Of a DNA stretch of 64,000 nucleotides, positions 23,418 through 36,246 are shown one piece after another. This stretch comes from Paraspadella gotoi. Its lineage: Eukaryota > Chaetognatha. The DNA is taken from positions 28,355,940 to 28,419,939 of the forward strand of contig CM119264.1 in NCBI GenBank assembly GCA_051294375.1, in the 5' to 3' direction. Both the position numbers and the translations under genes were made by a program. The notes below the pieces were generated by a model, which saw only the letters and a program-made list of their open reading frames with translations, ran no database searches and was not told the origin of the DNA. How positions within the stretch are numbered: position 1 is the first letter of the stretch; each line of letters begins with the position of its first letter.

Positions 23418-23812
23418 CGACAGACAAACAGATCAACGGACACTAATAGTCTTCCGTCTAAACTACTCAAAAGGAAAAAAAATGGGAAAGGAGCCGTAAT
23501 AGAATTTTTTTTAAAGATATATATAGCGTGCATAAAAAGAGATTGGAGCCTTTTTTTTTTCTTTCTCGCAAAGAAATTCGTTGGTTGCGCCTCGTCGTGT
23601 GGCTCTCTCTCGTTCTCTTTCTCCGGTTCGTTCTTCTTCTTCATCTCTCTCTCTCTCTCTGCGTCTCTCTCTCGCTCTCGCTCTCGCTTTTCCCCTTCTT
23701 TTTATTCCCTTCGTTCTTCTTCCCTCCTTCCTTCCTTCCCGCCGTCGGTGGTAGTGTGTGCATCCACCGACACAACACAGGCTCGCCTCTCTCTCTCTCT
23801 CTCTCTGCCAAC

Positions 23813-23874
<62 letters not shown>
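23338..23874. repeat. (GA)n and (TC)n arrays in copy 2
   Basis: GA arrays at about 23338-23415 and 23814-23874 with a TC-rich stretch between, collinear with 15715-16250. Confidence 0.93.
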
Positions 23875-23877
<3 letters not shown>

Positions 23878-24708
23878 GCAACGACGACGTCAGGAGCGAC
23901 GATGTTGATGACTACTGCGTTCAGCGTCCTGGGTTCAGGGAGGGAAAAAAAGACCAGTGCTTCGCCGTTTTTGGAGGCGCCTTTGCCTTTAATTTTCCAC
24001 AACTGGAAAGTTGTTTTCCCATTCCTGTTTTCTATGGAAAAAAAAATCCTGTTTCGCCGGATTGGTAACTCTCGTGTACGAGATTACAATGTCTCCTTCG
24101 TCGAACTAAATAGTCGTTAAAAACGGTTTTTTTTTGGGTTTAAGTCGAAGCGAATTAGCTTCATCAAAATAACCCGTATCCTCAAATAAAACTCGTTTAG
24201 CGATCATTAAAAGAATGTCTGGAAATTTGAGAAAGTATCGCTATTCATCACGTAATTAATAAGTTCTGGACGTGATCGATTTTGATCTATTATTTGGTCG
24301 CTTAACGAGCAGCAATTGCCGTCAATAATCCTTGTTTAAACGAAAATCGGTGCAATTTAAAAGCCTCTTCCACTATCCACAATTGGTCGCTGATGCAGAT
24401 ATGGAAACATCACGCAGGCATGTGGTCTTATTATATAAATGTGACAGTTTCTTACGAAATTTCTTGGGGGGGAAAAACTCAAAGTTACCATTCAAAGTAG
24501 GCAATGTGTTCGAACACTGATCTTACCCTAACTTGCGTGTCCAAATTTCCATCGAAGATTTTTCCCGCTGTTTCTGTGGTGGAAGAAAAGTGAATTCCGT
24601 GACCTCGAATCGTTAACGAATTCACGTATCACCAACGTCTTCGCAATACGTATTTTCTGCAGCATCTTAACTTCCACCTCATCACGAACGCAGCATCCCT
24701 GATTTTAC

Positions 24709-24969
24709 GACGTCACTACCACAGCAACATCAATTACGACATGCAACATCTTAATTTCCACAACATCTCGGCTTCTTCGACGTCACGACCACAGCAAGAC
24801 CCTGTCCGCGATGCCATTTCCACACCATCTGAACTTCAACAACATCACAAGCGAAGCATCCTTGCTTCTACGACGTCACTTCTACAGCGAGACCCAGCGA
24901 GACGTCATTTCGTCGTCATATCCTCTTCCTCTTTTACTCACATAGACGTCAACGGTTAGAGCTGACGTA
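24709..24969. promoter_or_regulatory. Cluster of GACGTC motifs, copy 2
   Basis: Five GACGTC hexamers persist; the sixth, a full TGACGTCA in copy 1, is TGACGTAA here. The repeated units and their order match copy 1. Confidence 0.33.
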
Positions 24970-26285
24970 ACAGTCGTCATATTTCTCGCCGCTTTTTTTT
25001 TTATGTCCACGTTCGTCTTAAAGACTTACAAATTAAAATACAATTTTCGTGCCAGGAAAATCGATTCTCTCGCCAAACGATCTTACTTTTTCTCTTCGTC
25101 TCGTACCGCAGTCCCTCTTTTAAAAATGTTGTTCTTTCTTCTCTGGAATAACAAAAGAATCGGCAGAAGAATAAGCGAGCAAAAAAAAAAAAATTGTGAC
25201 CGGGAGGATTCGTCGTCTAAAAGAAAGAGATAGAGAGAGAGACGAAGGGGTCTCGCTTGTCTCTCTGGGGGAACTCGTTCATCGCCAACAGTTGCTCGCT
25301 GCGATGATAGATGCACCTTCCTTTTTTTGAGCAAAAATAATTTAATAAATTTTTATTCTGAAAGGGTTGGTTTAAAAAATTGTAACAAAAATATTTAATA
25401 TCAAAAACACTGACTTTTCTTGAGTCTTTCGCTTCTCGAGCCCTGAGGCAGGAAATTAAAAATGCCAGTCTGGAGGAAAAGTTGATACTTCTGACAAGGA
25501 AATAAGTTTCTCTTTTTTTGTTCAACTATGTCAGGTATTTTTTTCCAAGTTCCATAAGAGGTCTTGTATGTTAAAGAAAGAAGTGTGTTTTAAATTAACA
25601 TCTTTGATTTGTATTTTAAAAAATGGTTGGAATTTTATCAAATATAATGGAAATTTTCCCTTTTAGCTCAGCTTTTGTTTATTTTCTCAGCAGTTTCTTT
25701 GCTAACCCCAGAGCGCTGCTACGACATATTTAATTGTAATTTGTATTTTTTTTTGTCTGCAATAGAGAAATTTGTTTGGTTTTCTACTGTTTTTACGTTT
25801 AAAAGCGTAGGAGGATTAAGGCTACGCTCCTGCCTCGATTGTTGCTTCCATTGGCCCTCGTTGACCCGATTCGCCTCTTGCTTTTTTTTACTTTTTTTTT
25901 GCATCTTTCTTTTGTCTTACGAAACGACTTACACAAGCATTCTTTAGAGAAATGCAAGGAGTTAAAAACGATTTACGACTAAAAGGAGTAGACTTGGTAA
26001 TATTTCTAGACCTAAAAAGAAAAGGTGAAAAAAGATATTTTAATATATAAATGTTAATTTATTTTGAATCTAGCTTTCTCGTCATAGTTAAAAATAAGTG
26101 AACTTAAAAAACCTTACTAAAAACTCCACAATTAAAAATGAATAGTTTAAAACGGGAAGGAAAGAAAATAAAATCCAATATTGTTCTTTTCCTTCAGTAA
26201 AGGATGCATTATCAAATTTCTATAATTGTCCGTAGTTTTATAATTTTATTTAGAATATTTTAGATTTCGTTATATTTTCTTAATC

Positions 26286-26498
26286 CGTACTTTAATCTTC
26301 TGACATTCTTCCACAAACTCGGGGTTTTGGTTCTTTTCTCCCGTTTCTCCTGTTTCTTCCGCTTCTCCTGTTTCTTCTGTTTCTCCCGTTTCTCCATTTT
26401 CGTCACGTTCCCTCGGGACACTGGACGGTTTCGTGCCATGGGAAAACTGAACTTCCGGAGCCATTTCCCCGTTCGGCCTCTCGATGTTGTGCAGATCG

Positions 26499-26500
<2 letters not shown>
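26286..26500 (-). CDS. Candidate charged exon on the minus strand (copy 2)
   Basis: Reading the - strand from the GA array at 26501-26540, one frame gives RIDLHNIERPNGEMAPEVQF, then a Glu/Thr/Gly repeat (GETGETEETGEAEETGETGE), then PEFVEECQKIK, and reaches a possible GTACGG donor near 26290. In copy 1 (about 18660-18870) a one-base loss in the repeat shifts the frame. No good acceptor is visible because the upstream side is GA repeat. It is weak, and could be chance. Confidence 0.22.
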
Positions 26501-26542
<42 letters not shown>

Positions 26543-27542
26543 CATGGCGACACATCATTAAGCTATCATTAATAAAGGTTCTATCCCAATTTGGTCTCGG
26601 AACTCGCCCCTCAGGGACTGTCTTTTGTCGTGGCCGATTGCCTGGTGTTTCGGTCAACCGCGCTTAGCTGTTTGATTTCGTTTGAAACTCGGCACATTTT
26701 TATTATTTTTTTTAATATTTATTATTTTGTGGGGGGGGGATCCGATTAAATTTTTGGTTCTGCGATGGAAACAAATTAAAAAGAAAATCATAACAACGAA
26801 CCAGTTACGTCTTTTTTGCATCCTGCTGCCTCGAACCCGGTACCTTTCGGCCTCGCTCTTTCGGTTCCACAACTTGGCTTGGCCTCCGGCGTCGAGCGAG
26901 AAGATCGATTAAAGCAATTTGCCTCCGATTCGCTTCTCTCCCCTCCGTTTCGTTTAGTTCCCTTTAAGAGCCGAACAGATGCCGACGAAAATCCCGGCGC
27001 TTTTTGGCGGCGCCGCCATTGGTAGATTGCTCAAGCAGACGGCATCGCTGTCGCAGGTGGCGAAGTAAACGAGGAAGTAGTTGCGTCGATGCAAGGAAGG
27101 CTACGTTTTGGGGGGCGGGCGACCCAAAATAAGGTACAGCAGATGCTCCTTGTAGATTGTAGAAGTTGCGAAGATTTTTTTTCTACACGTCCTCGAGATC
27201 ATTTTCGTCTGCTCTTACACTTCTCCATGCTTACATTCGGACACGACGCTGTTTTGAAACTCAGATGTTCCCCCCCCCCTCTTTAGCTCCGACTATTCCT
27301 AGCCAGAGACAGGGATATCCGGTCCAAGTGAAAAGACTCCTTTTTCCCTTCGCGATTTGAGTCTCTTATCGGGTCTGCCACTCCCAGTTCCCAGTCCCAA
27401 TTCGATCCCGCCACCTCGCCCGGAGGAGGGGGGTTTCAGAACGATCTGGTGGTTGGGGGTTTTGATTTTGACTCTCCATCGTCTTTTTCGATCTTTCTGT
27501 CTTACTTCATTCTCGATGTTTCTCTCTTCTCGCTGGTTGTAG

Positions 27543-27718
27543 ATTTGTTTACGTCATTTCCTTCAAACAAAAGCATCTTTCAAGAGGAAAGTCGAGGAGT
27601 TTACATCAAACTGGAAGACAAAGACTGGGAAAAAGACCTGCACCAGCATTCAAGCAAGTGGATTTACAATTTTACAGTTTGTACCGAATTCTTTAACATG
27701 TGGTATATTGGCAACTGA
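27543..27718 (+). CDS. Candidate terminal exon of an unrecognised protein
   Basis: Open from a GCTGGTTGTAG acceptor to TGA at 27716-27718, with a phase-1 start. The peptide reads DLFTSFPSNKSIFQEESRGV, then YIKLEDKDWEKDLHQHSSKW and IYNFTVCTEFFNMWYIGN. It lies just past the end of the 7.7 kb duplication, so it could belong to a gene whose other exons are in the block. The phase would also accept the Pro/Arg-rich exon's donor. No family was recognised. Confidence 0.35.
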
Positions 27719-29314
27719 CATTTGTCTAGCTTTTTATAAAAATTCGATGGTTTTATATTTCGTCGGTCATATTTATTTATTTTCGTAAATTAAACATACT
27801 TCTTTATCCCCCAATTATGCAGAATAATCGTTCATGACGATAAACGAAAAAAATCGATACTAAAACGATTTTTTTTGGTGACGTGATAAGTGATTTCTGA
27901 AAACCGGCGCTCACGAACGTTCAAACTTTGGATTATATAAACATCGCTGGAATAAACTAAGGATTTAATTTGACGACAGTCCTTGGCGACCATGACCTGA
28001 CGATCCCTTCCAGCCAATCGGTCTACGACTCGGAAGCCAAGGGAAATTAACTCCTAAATCTGGGGTTAACCTTAAAAAAAAATACAGAATCGTACCGAGG
28101 AAAAAAAAAAATCTGGAGGCGAAACCTCAAAGGTGCCATGATCCTCGCGTCACTCTCGCGTGAACCCGAGAAGCTGTGATTCTCGGTGAAATGAAAAACG
28201 AATTCATGAATTACTCTAATTACAAACCTGAAACGGGTAAGCATAATTACATCTTTTTTACGACCTATATAAATACTATCTGGGAAAAAAGTATATAACA
28301 TAATTCATTTATTTAATAAAACATTTTTAACATTCGGTATCGATTATTGTTTGCATTTATCTGGGTATGCTCTTATACAGCAAATTGAGGTATGACAGTG
28401 AAATGTTTTTCGACATCTTTAATGCAATTTTTTTCAGCCCCGATGTTGATGTTGCGTATCTTTCCCTCTTTTCTGAGAGCTATAATAATACTTTTTTGAA
28501 CCAGAAAGAGGTGCAAGGCTTTTGGCATTGCCAAAAAAAATTAATTTTATTTAAAATAAAAATAAATAACTAAATATTAAAAATGGTGGAAAACTAAATA
28601 CGATTTTTTTGTTGTTATTTGTCATTTCAAGTAATATTTTTTTGCCTGTAACTTTTAAACGATTTGACCTACAAAAAATAGAAGCTACTGAAAGGAAATT
28701 CAATGTAGATTCAAAAACATTCTGATTTTTTAAAATCAAATAAGTAGATATCTTTTACTAGATGGTAGTATTTATAGTCAGCGTTAAAGGTGCAGAACAT
28801 GTTTATTGGTTACGGGTTATAGGTTTAAAGTTAATGATTATTGGGGGTCAAGGTGAGAGTGGGTTAAGTTTTTCAGTTATCTTCGCTATGTATATTTTTT
28901 TCACCTAAGACTGCCTTTTTCACCAATCCTTTTTTATTTTTAAAAAGTCCGTTGCGAAACCGATCGCGTTAGTTAAATTATATATTTGAAGCCTAATCAA
29001 ATTAATATCTTAGGTCACACGACTAACGAGGGGGGAAAACTTGGATAATCGGCGATGTTATTTCTTTTTGAGCAATAACTAGTTTCCTGTGGCCTGACCT
29101 ACTGGAGCAGTGCGACCGTTTTATTTTATGGTTTCAACCAAAATAAGATTTTAATGATTTTTATCGATTATCAACTAGAAAGAGTTTTCGGTTTAGTTTT
29201 ACTCGTCATAATCGTTCAAACTTTTAAAAATAGTATAGGAAATGTACTCCTTAAAGCCCAAATCTTGGAATTACATATTGCATTTGCTTTTAAAAGTATA
29301 TTATTGTTTTTCAG
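27719..29314. other. AT-rich stretch upstream of the catenin exons
   Basis: I see no exon that can be supported. Because the first catenin exon found starts in phase 1, at least one upstream exon should exist here or further left; a noncoding first exon is also possible if the ATG at 29329 is used. Confidence 0.5.
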
Positions 29315-32300
29315 ACGGACATGGAAACATGATTCCCACGATGCCTGGCGAAATGTACGGGAATTCGCGCGAAGTTTACGACGCGTATTCCCGGGGCTAC
29401 GATGACAGGTAGATGATAAATGCTGGCAAATAAATATTTAAGCTTAAGACAAGATTATAAAGATAATTACCAAAAGTTGATTTGAATAAGAAAATAATTT
29501 TTTAAATAATTTTAAAATAAGTTTTAATAATCATATTTGCATTTAAAGCACTTGACGTTACTCTTATTCTTAATCAGGGACATCTCGTACGGTTCCTACA
29601 TCGCGGGCGACCACTTCGACGAACCTCCGACATACTCGACCTCCTTCCACCAACTTCACCCCGGTGTAGTGCCCCCCGGCGGGCCCGGCCTCAGTCAGGA
29701 TGACCCCTACGGAGTCGGTGCCGGCCACCCTCCCCCGCAACAAACGCCTTCGCCCCCACTCAGCGATAGAGCCTATGGTGAGTGTTTCCTTTGCTGATCA
29801 CTGAGATGACCATAACTGATCACATAACTTAATCGTTGCGATGTTATTTATGACTTATAAAGATCTTGGGTGACTAGAGTGAGCGACTTGTGTGTGACTA
29901 CACGATAACTGATTTATATCGATTGATCCGAATATGGTGAAAGCGTAAATTAAAATTAGAAACCTTCGAAAATAATAAATCAAAGCATTAGAAAATAAAC
30001 CAATTAAAAACCTATTTAAAAAGCACCTAATAAAACGTCATAAGCTAACTCTTTTCTATTTTGGTCGAAAATATAGATAACGCCCAAGTCACGCTGACAT
30101 CAAATGTTTCCTTCAGGCATCGAACTCATTTTGGGATTTTTTCTGGGTCATTTTTGTAATATGCTGTCGAAGTTGTGGTCAGCGATGCGATTCTTCCAGC
30201 GACAGTCAAGACTGTGCCTTCAATGTTTTTCCCCCTTTATTAGTCTCTGGTGGTTTTCTGGCTCATCCTTTCTGGTCGCCTCGTCTTCATGAAACTTGGA
30301 TCCAAATGAATGAGAGGAAAGAAAACGAATTCGCGCCCATTTTGATTTTTTTTTTCATTCGTCTCATCAAATCACACGAGTTCTTTTGACGTTTTCTCCT
30401 CCCCTCTCTCTGGTTGTCCGATTTTTTTCAAAAAGTTTTGAGAGGATCACAGTTGTGAATTTTCGTGTTTTAAAAACGTTTTTAAAGTCTTGATCTACTT
30501 TTGTGTCGTCGGTTGGTGGTATTTTACATCGTCATCACAGGAGGCCAATGTACTAGGGGAGCAATTTTATAAGCTTTTCTGTCCTCCAGTCGTAACGTAA
30601 TATCCGGCTTGATATTTAAATTTGATGATTGGCTAATGGCTATTGCCCAAAATTTTTCTTTGAAAGTTGTTAAAAATTTGGATGAAATTTAAATGGAATG
30701 GTTCCATGGTTGAGAGAAGCATCGGACGAGGAATTCCAGTTTTTTATTTTTCGAAATCCCGTCGATATTTTTTTCTTGCATCCTGAGCTGAGATGGTCGC
30801 GTTTCGAGGTGACAATCGGGAATCCCTCGGAATCCCCGAGAATCGAGTCGCAGCCAAACTGGAATTTTCGAAGAAAAAAAAATCAGCAGATTCTACTTCG
30901 CGTTTGCCCAAGACTTTTTTTTTGGGGGGGGATTTCCACACTTCCACTCGTATAGAAGATATTGAAGAGACAGTAATTATTGATAAGTGTTAATTACAGA
31001 ACCGTTCAATATAAGCAGTCCCTGAGCTTTGGATCAGGCTGTAACACCATGTTACAGGCGGGTTAAGCGCCCCATCCCTCTTAACTGCTAGGCGGCCACC
31101 GGCCTAGAACCCCGAACCTTTGGGTTGGGAGGCGAATGACTTGCCTCCGGCACCAATGGCCGCTGATGAACGGTTGGTGGATTTTAGTCCACCATAATAT
31201 AGATTTTTTTAAATTTTCAAACCGGAATTCATATATATACAATTTTTATATACCATTTAGAATTGTTTCTCAAGCCACGGAGTTCAATTGTATTCAAAAT
31301 GGAAAAAATACTCAATTCGCTGATCGCATCTTATCAAAGAGGCGCCTAAAATTCTTTAACAGTTGCCTCTTTCGAAAATAGCTTTTTTTTCTCTCGTTAA
31401 TAACAACCCTTTAAGTTTAATTCACTCTCGTTAAACCGCACGACCCCATTTTCCACAAGCCTTCCAGATCCTCTTTCCTTGTTTTACTGTCTCCCGCAAG
31501 ACGTCCCCATTCCTCTCATACCAAACACTCCAAGAGTGGAAGGGAACGTCCTTGAAAACACCTCGTCTGCAACTCGCCACGCGCTGCAGTTAAAAGTGGA
31601 AACGACTCTGTTTAATGATGGTTAAGGCTCCTAGCGGGTTCCTTGTCTGCTCCAGCGAATTCTGGCTCGGTTCCTTTGCTCTAGCCGATTCCACCGGGAT
31701 GCATGTCCGTTTTTAAGCTTTTTTTTTGCGAATTGCTAGTTTCGTGATTTCACTTTACCCGTCGCACTTAGTTTGCTTCACCGAGTAAGATCAATTTGTG
31801 TCGTTAAGTCACATTATTTTATTGTATTCGTTCTTTATCGCGAAATGGTCAAAAATATCGTTTCAATCTCCTTTGAATCCCAGCTTCTACACTTTCCACG
31901 TTATTAGCAGATATTTTTGTCGTTTATAAAATAAATGGTAGGATTGATCTTTGTCTTAAAGTTAAACCAATTCTTATACGGCTAAACTATTTTACAATTG
32001 GCAAAAAAAAGTTTATTTATTTTTCAATGACAACAAAGGGCTAGACGTCGACAATTTTATCGAATCATCCCTAAAAACTCTTCTCGAAATATTCACCGAA
32101 TTACTGACTTACCTTCGTAACGAAAATAGACTTTTTTATCATTATCTCAATTGTGTATGACGTCAAAAGAGCCCCATTTGCCCGCCCATTTGTGAGCCAC
32201 AACCTACGCTCTTTTTTTTTTCGCTCACGCGCCTGTTTCGCTGTCGAATTTCGCGCGCACCCGCCACAGCTGCACTAGCCACTACTCCACCCGCCACCGC

Positions 32301-35300
32301 TGCACCTCCGCTCCCCTCACCCTCCCCATCGTGGTCCGCCCCCGGCCGACCTCTATGTAGTCGCGAGGCATTTTTCCCGCCCAATGGTCCGTGCGAGCGA
32401 AAGCGGGAAGCGTGGGTGTTATTTCTTTTTCTCTCTCGCTCGACTTGTACGGTATGTGGATAAAAGGGTTATGCTTAAAGGCGGTCCTATAGACTTAGAG
32501 GGGGCTCCTTTTTAACTAATTGACAAGGACGCCGAGTCCTCATTCTTGCGACCGGCGAGACGAGGCGGTCACGTCTTTTGACTAAAAAAAAAAAAGCCTC
32601 GTCTTCTCGCCAGAGGGTTAACGAGAGAGGGCGTCCAAATTCCTGTCAGGTCTTTAATTTTCCTTCCTCCGTTTTTATTTCCGTTTTCATTTTCCTTTTC
32701 TTTTAGTTTTTCCATTTTCTTTTTTTTTTCTTTTTTCACCCGGACGCTTTGTCCTTTCTCAATCCTCATTCTTTCCGACCTCCTCTCCCTCTATCCTCTT
32801 CCCCCTTCCCCCCCCATTCCTTTTTATGTCACCCCCAGATCCTTTTCTTTACCTCGAGGCGAGCATTGAAAGAGTTTCTCGCTCCTCGAACCGGAAAAAC
32901 GGGGGGGAACCGCCCACCGACGGTTCTGCTCGTTTGTTTTCATCAGAGTTGGAGCAAACCCGAGAAAAGCTCCTTGTTTTTTCATCAGTATTGGAGCAAA
33001 CTGGAGTTTTTAACTGGGCTTGAAATTTTTGTATTTCTTTTAAATTTAATGTTTTTTTTTCCCACAATTAGATTCTAACGTTTTTCAGATATTATCTAAT
33101 AAAGAGAAATACTAACTCCCGACGGCCGAATATACTTTCATTGTGGAATGTCGATAGTTATGCATTAATTTTTACTCAAATTATGACAATCAAATCAAAT
33201 AAAAAATATCCTCATCTCGGGTTTCAAGCCATAATGCCTCAAGGTTTATTCATTTTTTTTGCTAAATTACTCTCCCTCGGCCGTTTGAAGCCAGTTAAAA
33301 ATTTTAAATCTTTTATCTTTGACCACTAATCTTGTTTTTATTTACCTCATATTCTCTTTCAATTTCATTCCGTCTTTTTATCTCCCTTTTTTTCCCAGTG
33401 AACCATCCATGTTATCACAATTCGTACCCATTTTCCCTCCGGTTTGTTTTCGAAATTCAGTTCGCGGGAATCCATTTGAACTTCCCCCCCCTTTCCATGC
33501 TCACGTTTCTCTCCCTCCCCTTGCCTTTTTTATTCCTCGTCCATCCATCTTCTTTGGGTTCTCAATTTTTTCTTCCATCACATTTTTTGTTCTCAAACGC
33601 ATAAATTCTTTCCGCCCTCCCACTGTTCGCCCCCTTTTCTTGTCTCCGCGCGTAATCGCGCCGTTTCTGGTTCCCCTCCGTTTCTGGGCGTGGCGCCTTA
33701 AGGCGCTGACCTTTCGATATTTTCAGTCTTATTTTTTTTTATATTTGTCCTTTGTTTAGAAGAAAAATAATTAATTCCCGGATTTCGCTCAGGAAAAATT
33801 TTTGGCGGGAAATATAACCTAGTTGTGAATGTATAAAGAGAATCCATTTCCTCATCTCTTGCCAGTTTTAAATCACGGTTCTTTCCACGTTCCTCGGTCT
33901 AACACGAGCGCTGGCATGCGAGTAAGACCTCTCCAGTCTCCAAGGCTGAATCCAATTTCCGGTGTGGGTCGAGTCTGTGAAGGAATTTTTAGTCTTACAC
34001 CACTTCGTTCTAGGAATGAAATCTGAATACTTTTCCGTCATGGGAATAGATATCTATTTTACTACAAGTAAGGATAAAAAAAAAATAATTTGCTTGACTT
34101 TGCGGTAAACACATTTTTCTCCAAAAGTGAATGAGTAAAAATTCCTGGCATTATTCCTCACTTTCTACTAGAACCGGAAAAAGTTCTTCGCTCCACATAT
34201 TCTAAACAAAAAAAGGTACATTTAACCCACTTTGCCGCATTCCTTTTCGCTACGATCACCTCCTTTCCGCCAGCTCCTTCGCCGACGCAGCCCAAGTTTT
34301 TTTCTTAGTTTTAACACTTAAAGAAAAAAAAAAAAGAGAGCGAAGGCCAAGAAGGATTTTTTTTTTCGTTTAGCCAATCAGCGGTCGATCTCTCCAATTG
34401 AGCCAATCCAATTCTTACCCCCGATAACGTAAGAAGGAAAAGATAAGTTCTCTCGCTCTCGATCTTTCTCTCTCTGCTACACCCAACCGTATTTCTGTTT
34501 TTTCTCTTCTGTTTACTGTATTGTTTACGATCCAGTTCTCTATCTCCTACCGAGTGGATCCGTCTCTCTCTTTCTCTCTCTCGGTCTCGCTCGCTTATCT
34601 CTTGATTCCTATTCCTCTCTTTCTCCCAATCGTCTCCGGGACGTCGACCTACTTTGGTATTCTGCCCGCGACATGATCCATTTAAATTTATTCCGAAACT
34701 GCGAGCGTCTCCCGTCGATACAACAACAACAACAACAACACGCTTGATTCCACATTCAATTTTTTATTTATTTTTATTTTTTTGGGCCGCGAGAGGGAGA
34801 AGAAAAATGCCCGGCGTTACGAGTAAGTTTTGTGAAAATTTTGTTTGGACTAAAATTTGGACTAAATCTGATGGATTTAGATGGTGGTTGATAAAAACCA
34901 AGCAAGCAAGCTCGGTCCTCATCGAGATTTGTTTCTGAGGAGCCACTTACCAATCACGAAATTGAGATACGCATTCTTTTGTGCACTTTGAACCAGTTTT
35001 AACTAGAATACTTTTTTTATATTAAAAAGAAAAAAAACCTAAATATATAAAATGACTAAAATGAGTTTTTAAAAAGGTGAAAGCTACATAATTTACCTAA
35101 GATCTATAAATTTACTGGGATCGGCTGTTTCCTTTTCGTAACCGTTGAAAAACGTAAGGGGAATGCCGCGGTCTCACGCTGCGCCGGCTTTGTTTAGGAT
35201 CGTTCAGTCAGTGTTGACTCATGACCCGAGTATTTAGAACTTTTTTTTTATCCCTCCTTCCCGATCCTTTCCCCCCGCTTTCGAATAACAATCGTTGTTT

Positions 35301-36211
35301 TCATAACTGAGCTTCGTTCAAGTCTGTTTCGTCCTTCTAGTTTTAAAAAAGAAAGGAAAAAAAAAATTAAAGATCGCTTTTTCTTTTTTTAAAAGTATGT
35401 TGATAGTACCCAGAGGTGCTGTACGAACGATTTTTGTTCCTCACGCGTCTCTCTCGCATTTTGTGAATTTTCTGTTTTTAACTATTACGCTTCCGTTAAC
35501 AATAACATATATATCAACAAATTAGTGAAAAACAATTTTTACTTAATACTCGATATCATACTGCCATTCTCGACACTCCCCTGACAGCTTTTGGGTGAGG
35601 TTCTGGGATCAAAAAATTACCTCACTTTTAAATTACGCCCTGGGAAAAATTAGAAATTGATCAAACCCAAGTCTCAGAAAACGATTAATTTTTGTAAGGG
35701 AACTTTACATTTGAATTAGTAACTTGCGACGCTTTTAAAACGTAATCATTTCCTCTTCTTCGTGAGACGGGGCCAAAGTCCAAAGACGAAAGAACTCAAA
35801 ACAAAGAAAGTTTCTGGTTTATTATTTAGAATCTGATGAAGTAACATGAGAACCACGGACGAAACGGTTCGTTTTTAAAATCTTTTTCATTCTCTCTAGA
35901 GAATTGTTTTTATTTCTGGTAAAAAAAACAAAATAAAAACTTTGGTTTCCATTGGAATCCCCTTGGAATCTCAATCTGGTTCGTTCACTTCTCACGCGCT
36001 CAAAACTTTCGATATATTTAATCATTACTAACGATTTTTCTTCTTCGTGGAAAATTGCTTTTCCGAAAATTAAAATCCTAAACTTAGAACATAAATCAAA
36101 GCAAAAAAATTAAAAATAAAAAGCTATGGAGCGCAGAAAGCATCGTTTTTTCACGAGAACGAGCCACGTTCCATTAGGTTCCAAGGGGCTTCGACGCAAC
36201 GGAAAAAGCGG

Positions 36212-36246
<35 letters not shown>

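Larger units (their letters stand above)
19889..27531. repeat. Copy 2 of the 7.7 kb tandem duplication
   Basis: This block is collinear with 12130-19885. The junction lies in a GAC array at 19889-19923. The copies part after TTCTCTCTTCTC, where copy 1 runs on to TTGGGTGGG and copy 2 to GCTGGTTGTAG. It contains the 226-N gap. Confidence 0.93.
29778..34806. other. Long catenin intron with mixed content
   Basis: No supported exon was found between 29778 and 34806. The stretch contains a tRNA-like repeat near 31040-31165, a CpG-rich part at 32160-32480, and T/C-rich DNA from 32640 to 34650. Positions 31380-32160 and 33060-33320 show nothing distinctive. Confidence 0.5.

Noticed and set aside
23880-24066. 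Open frame with CVQRPGFREGKKDQCFAVFG in copy 2
   Set aside because: It looks protein-like but has no acceptor (GA array upstream) and the frame is broken in copy 1; not enough support.
28047-28301. 84-codon open frame on the minus strand
   Set aside because: AT-driven, Phe-rich, without splice or start support.
33319-33759. 146-codon Phe/Pro-rich open frame
   Set aside because: Lies in a T/C-rich part of a catenin intron; composition explains it.
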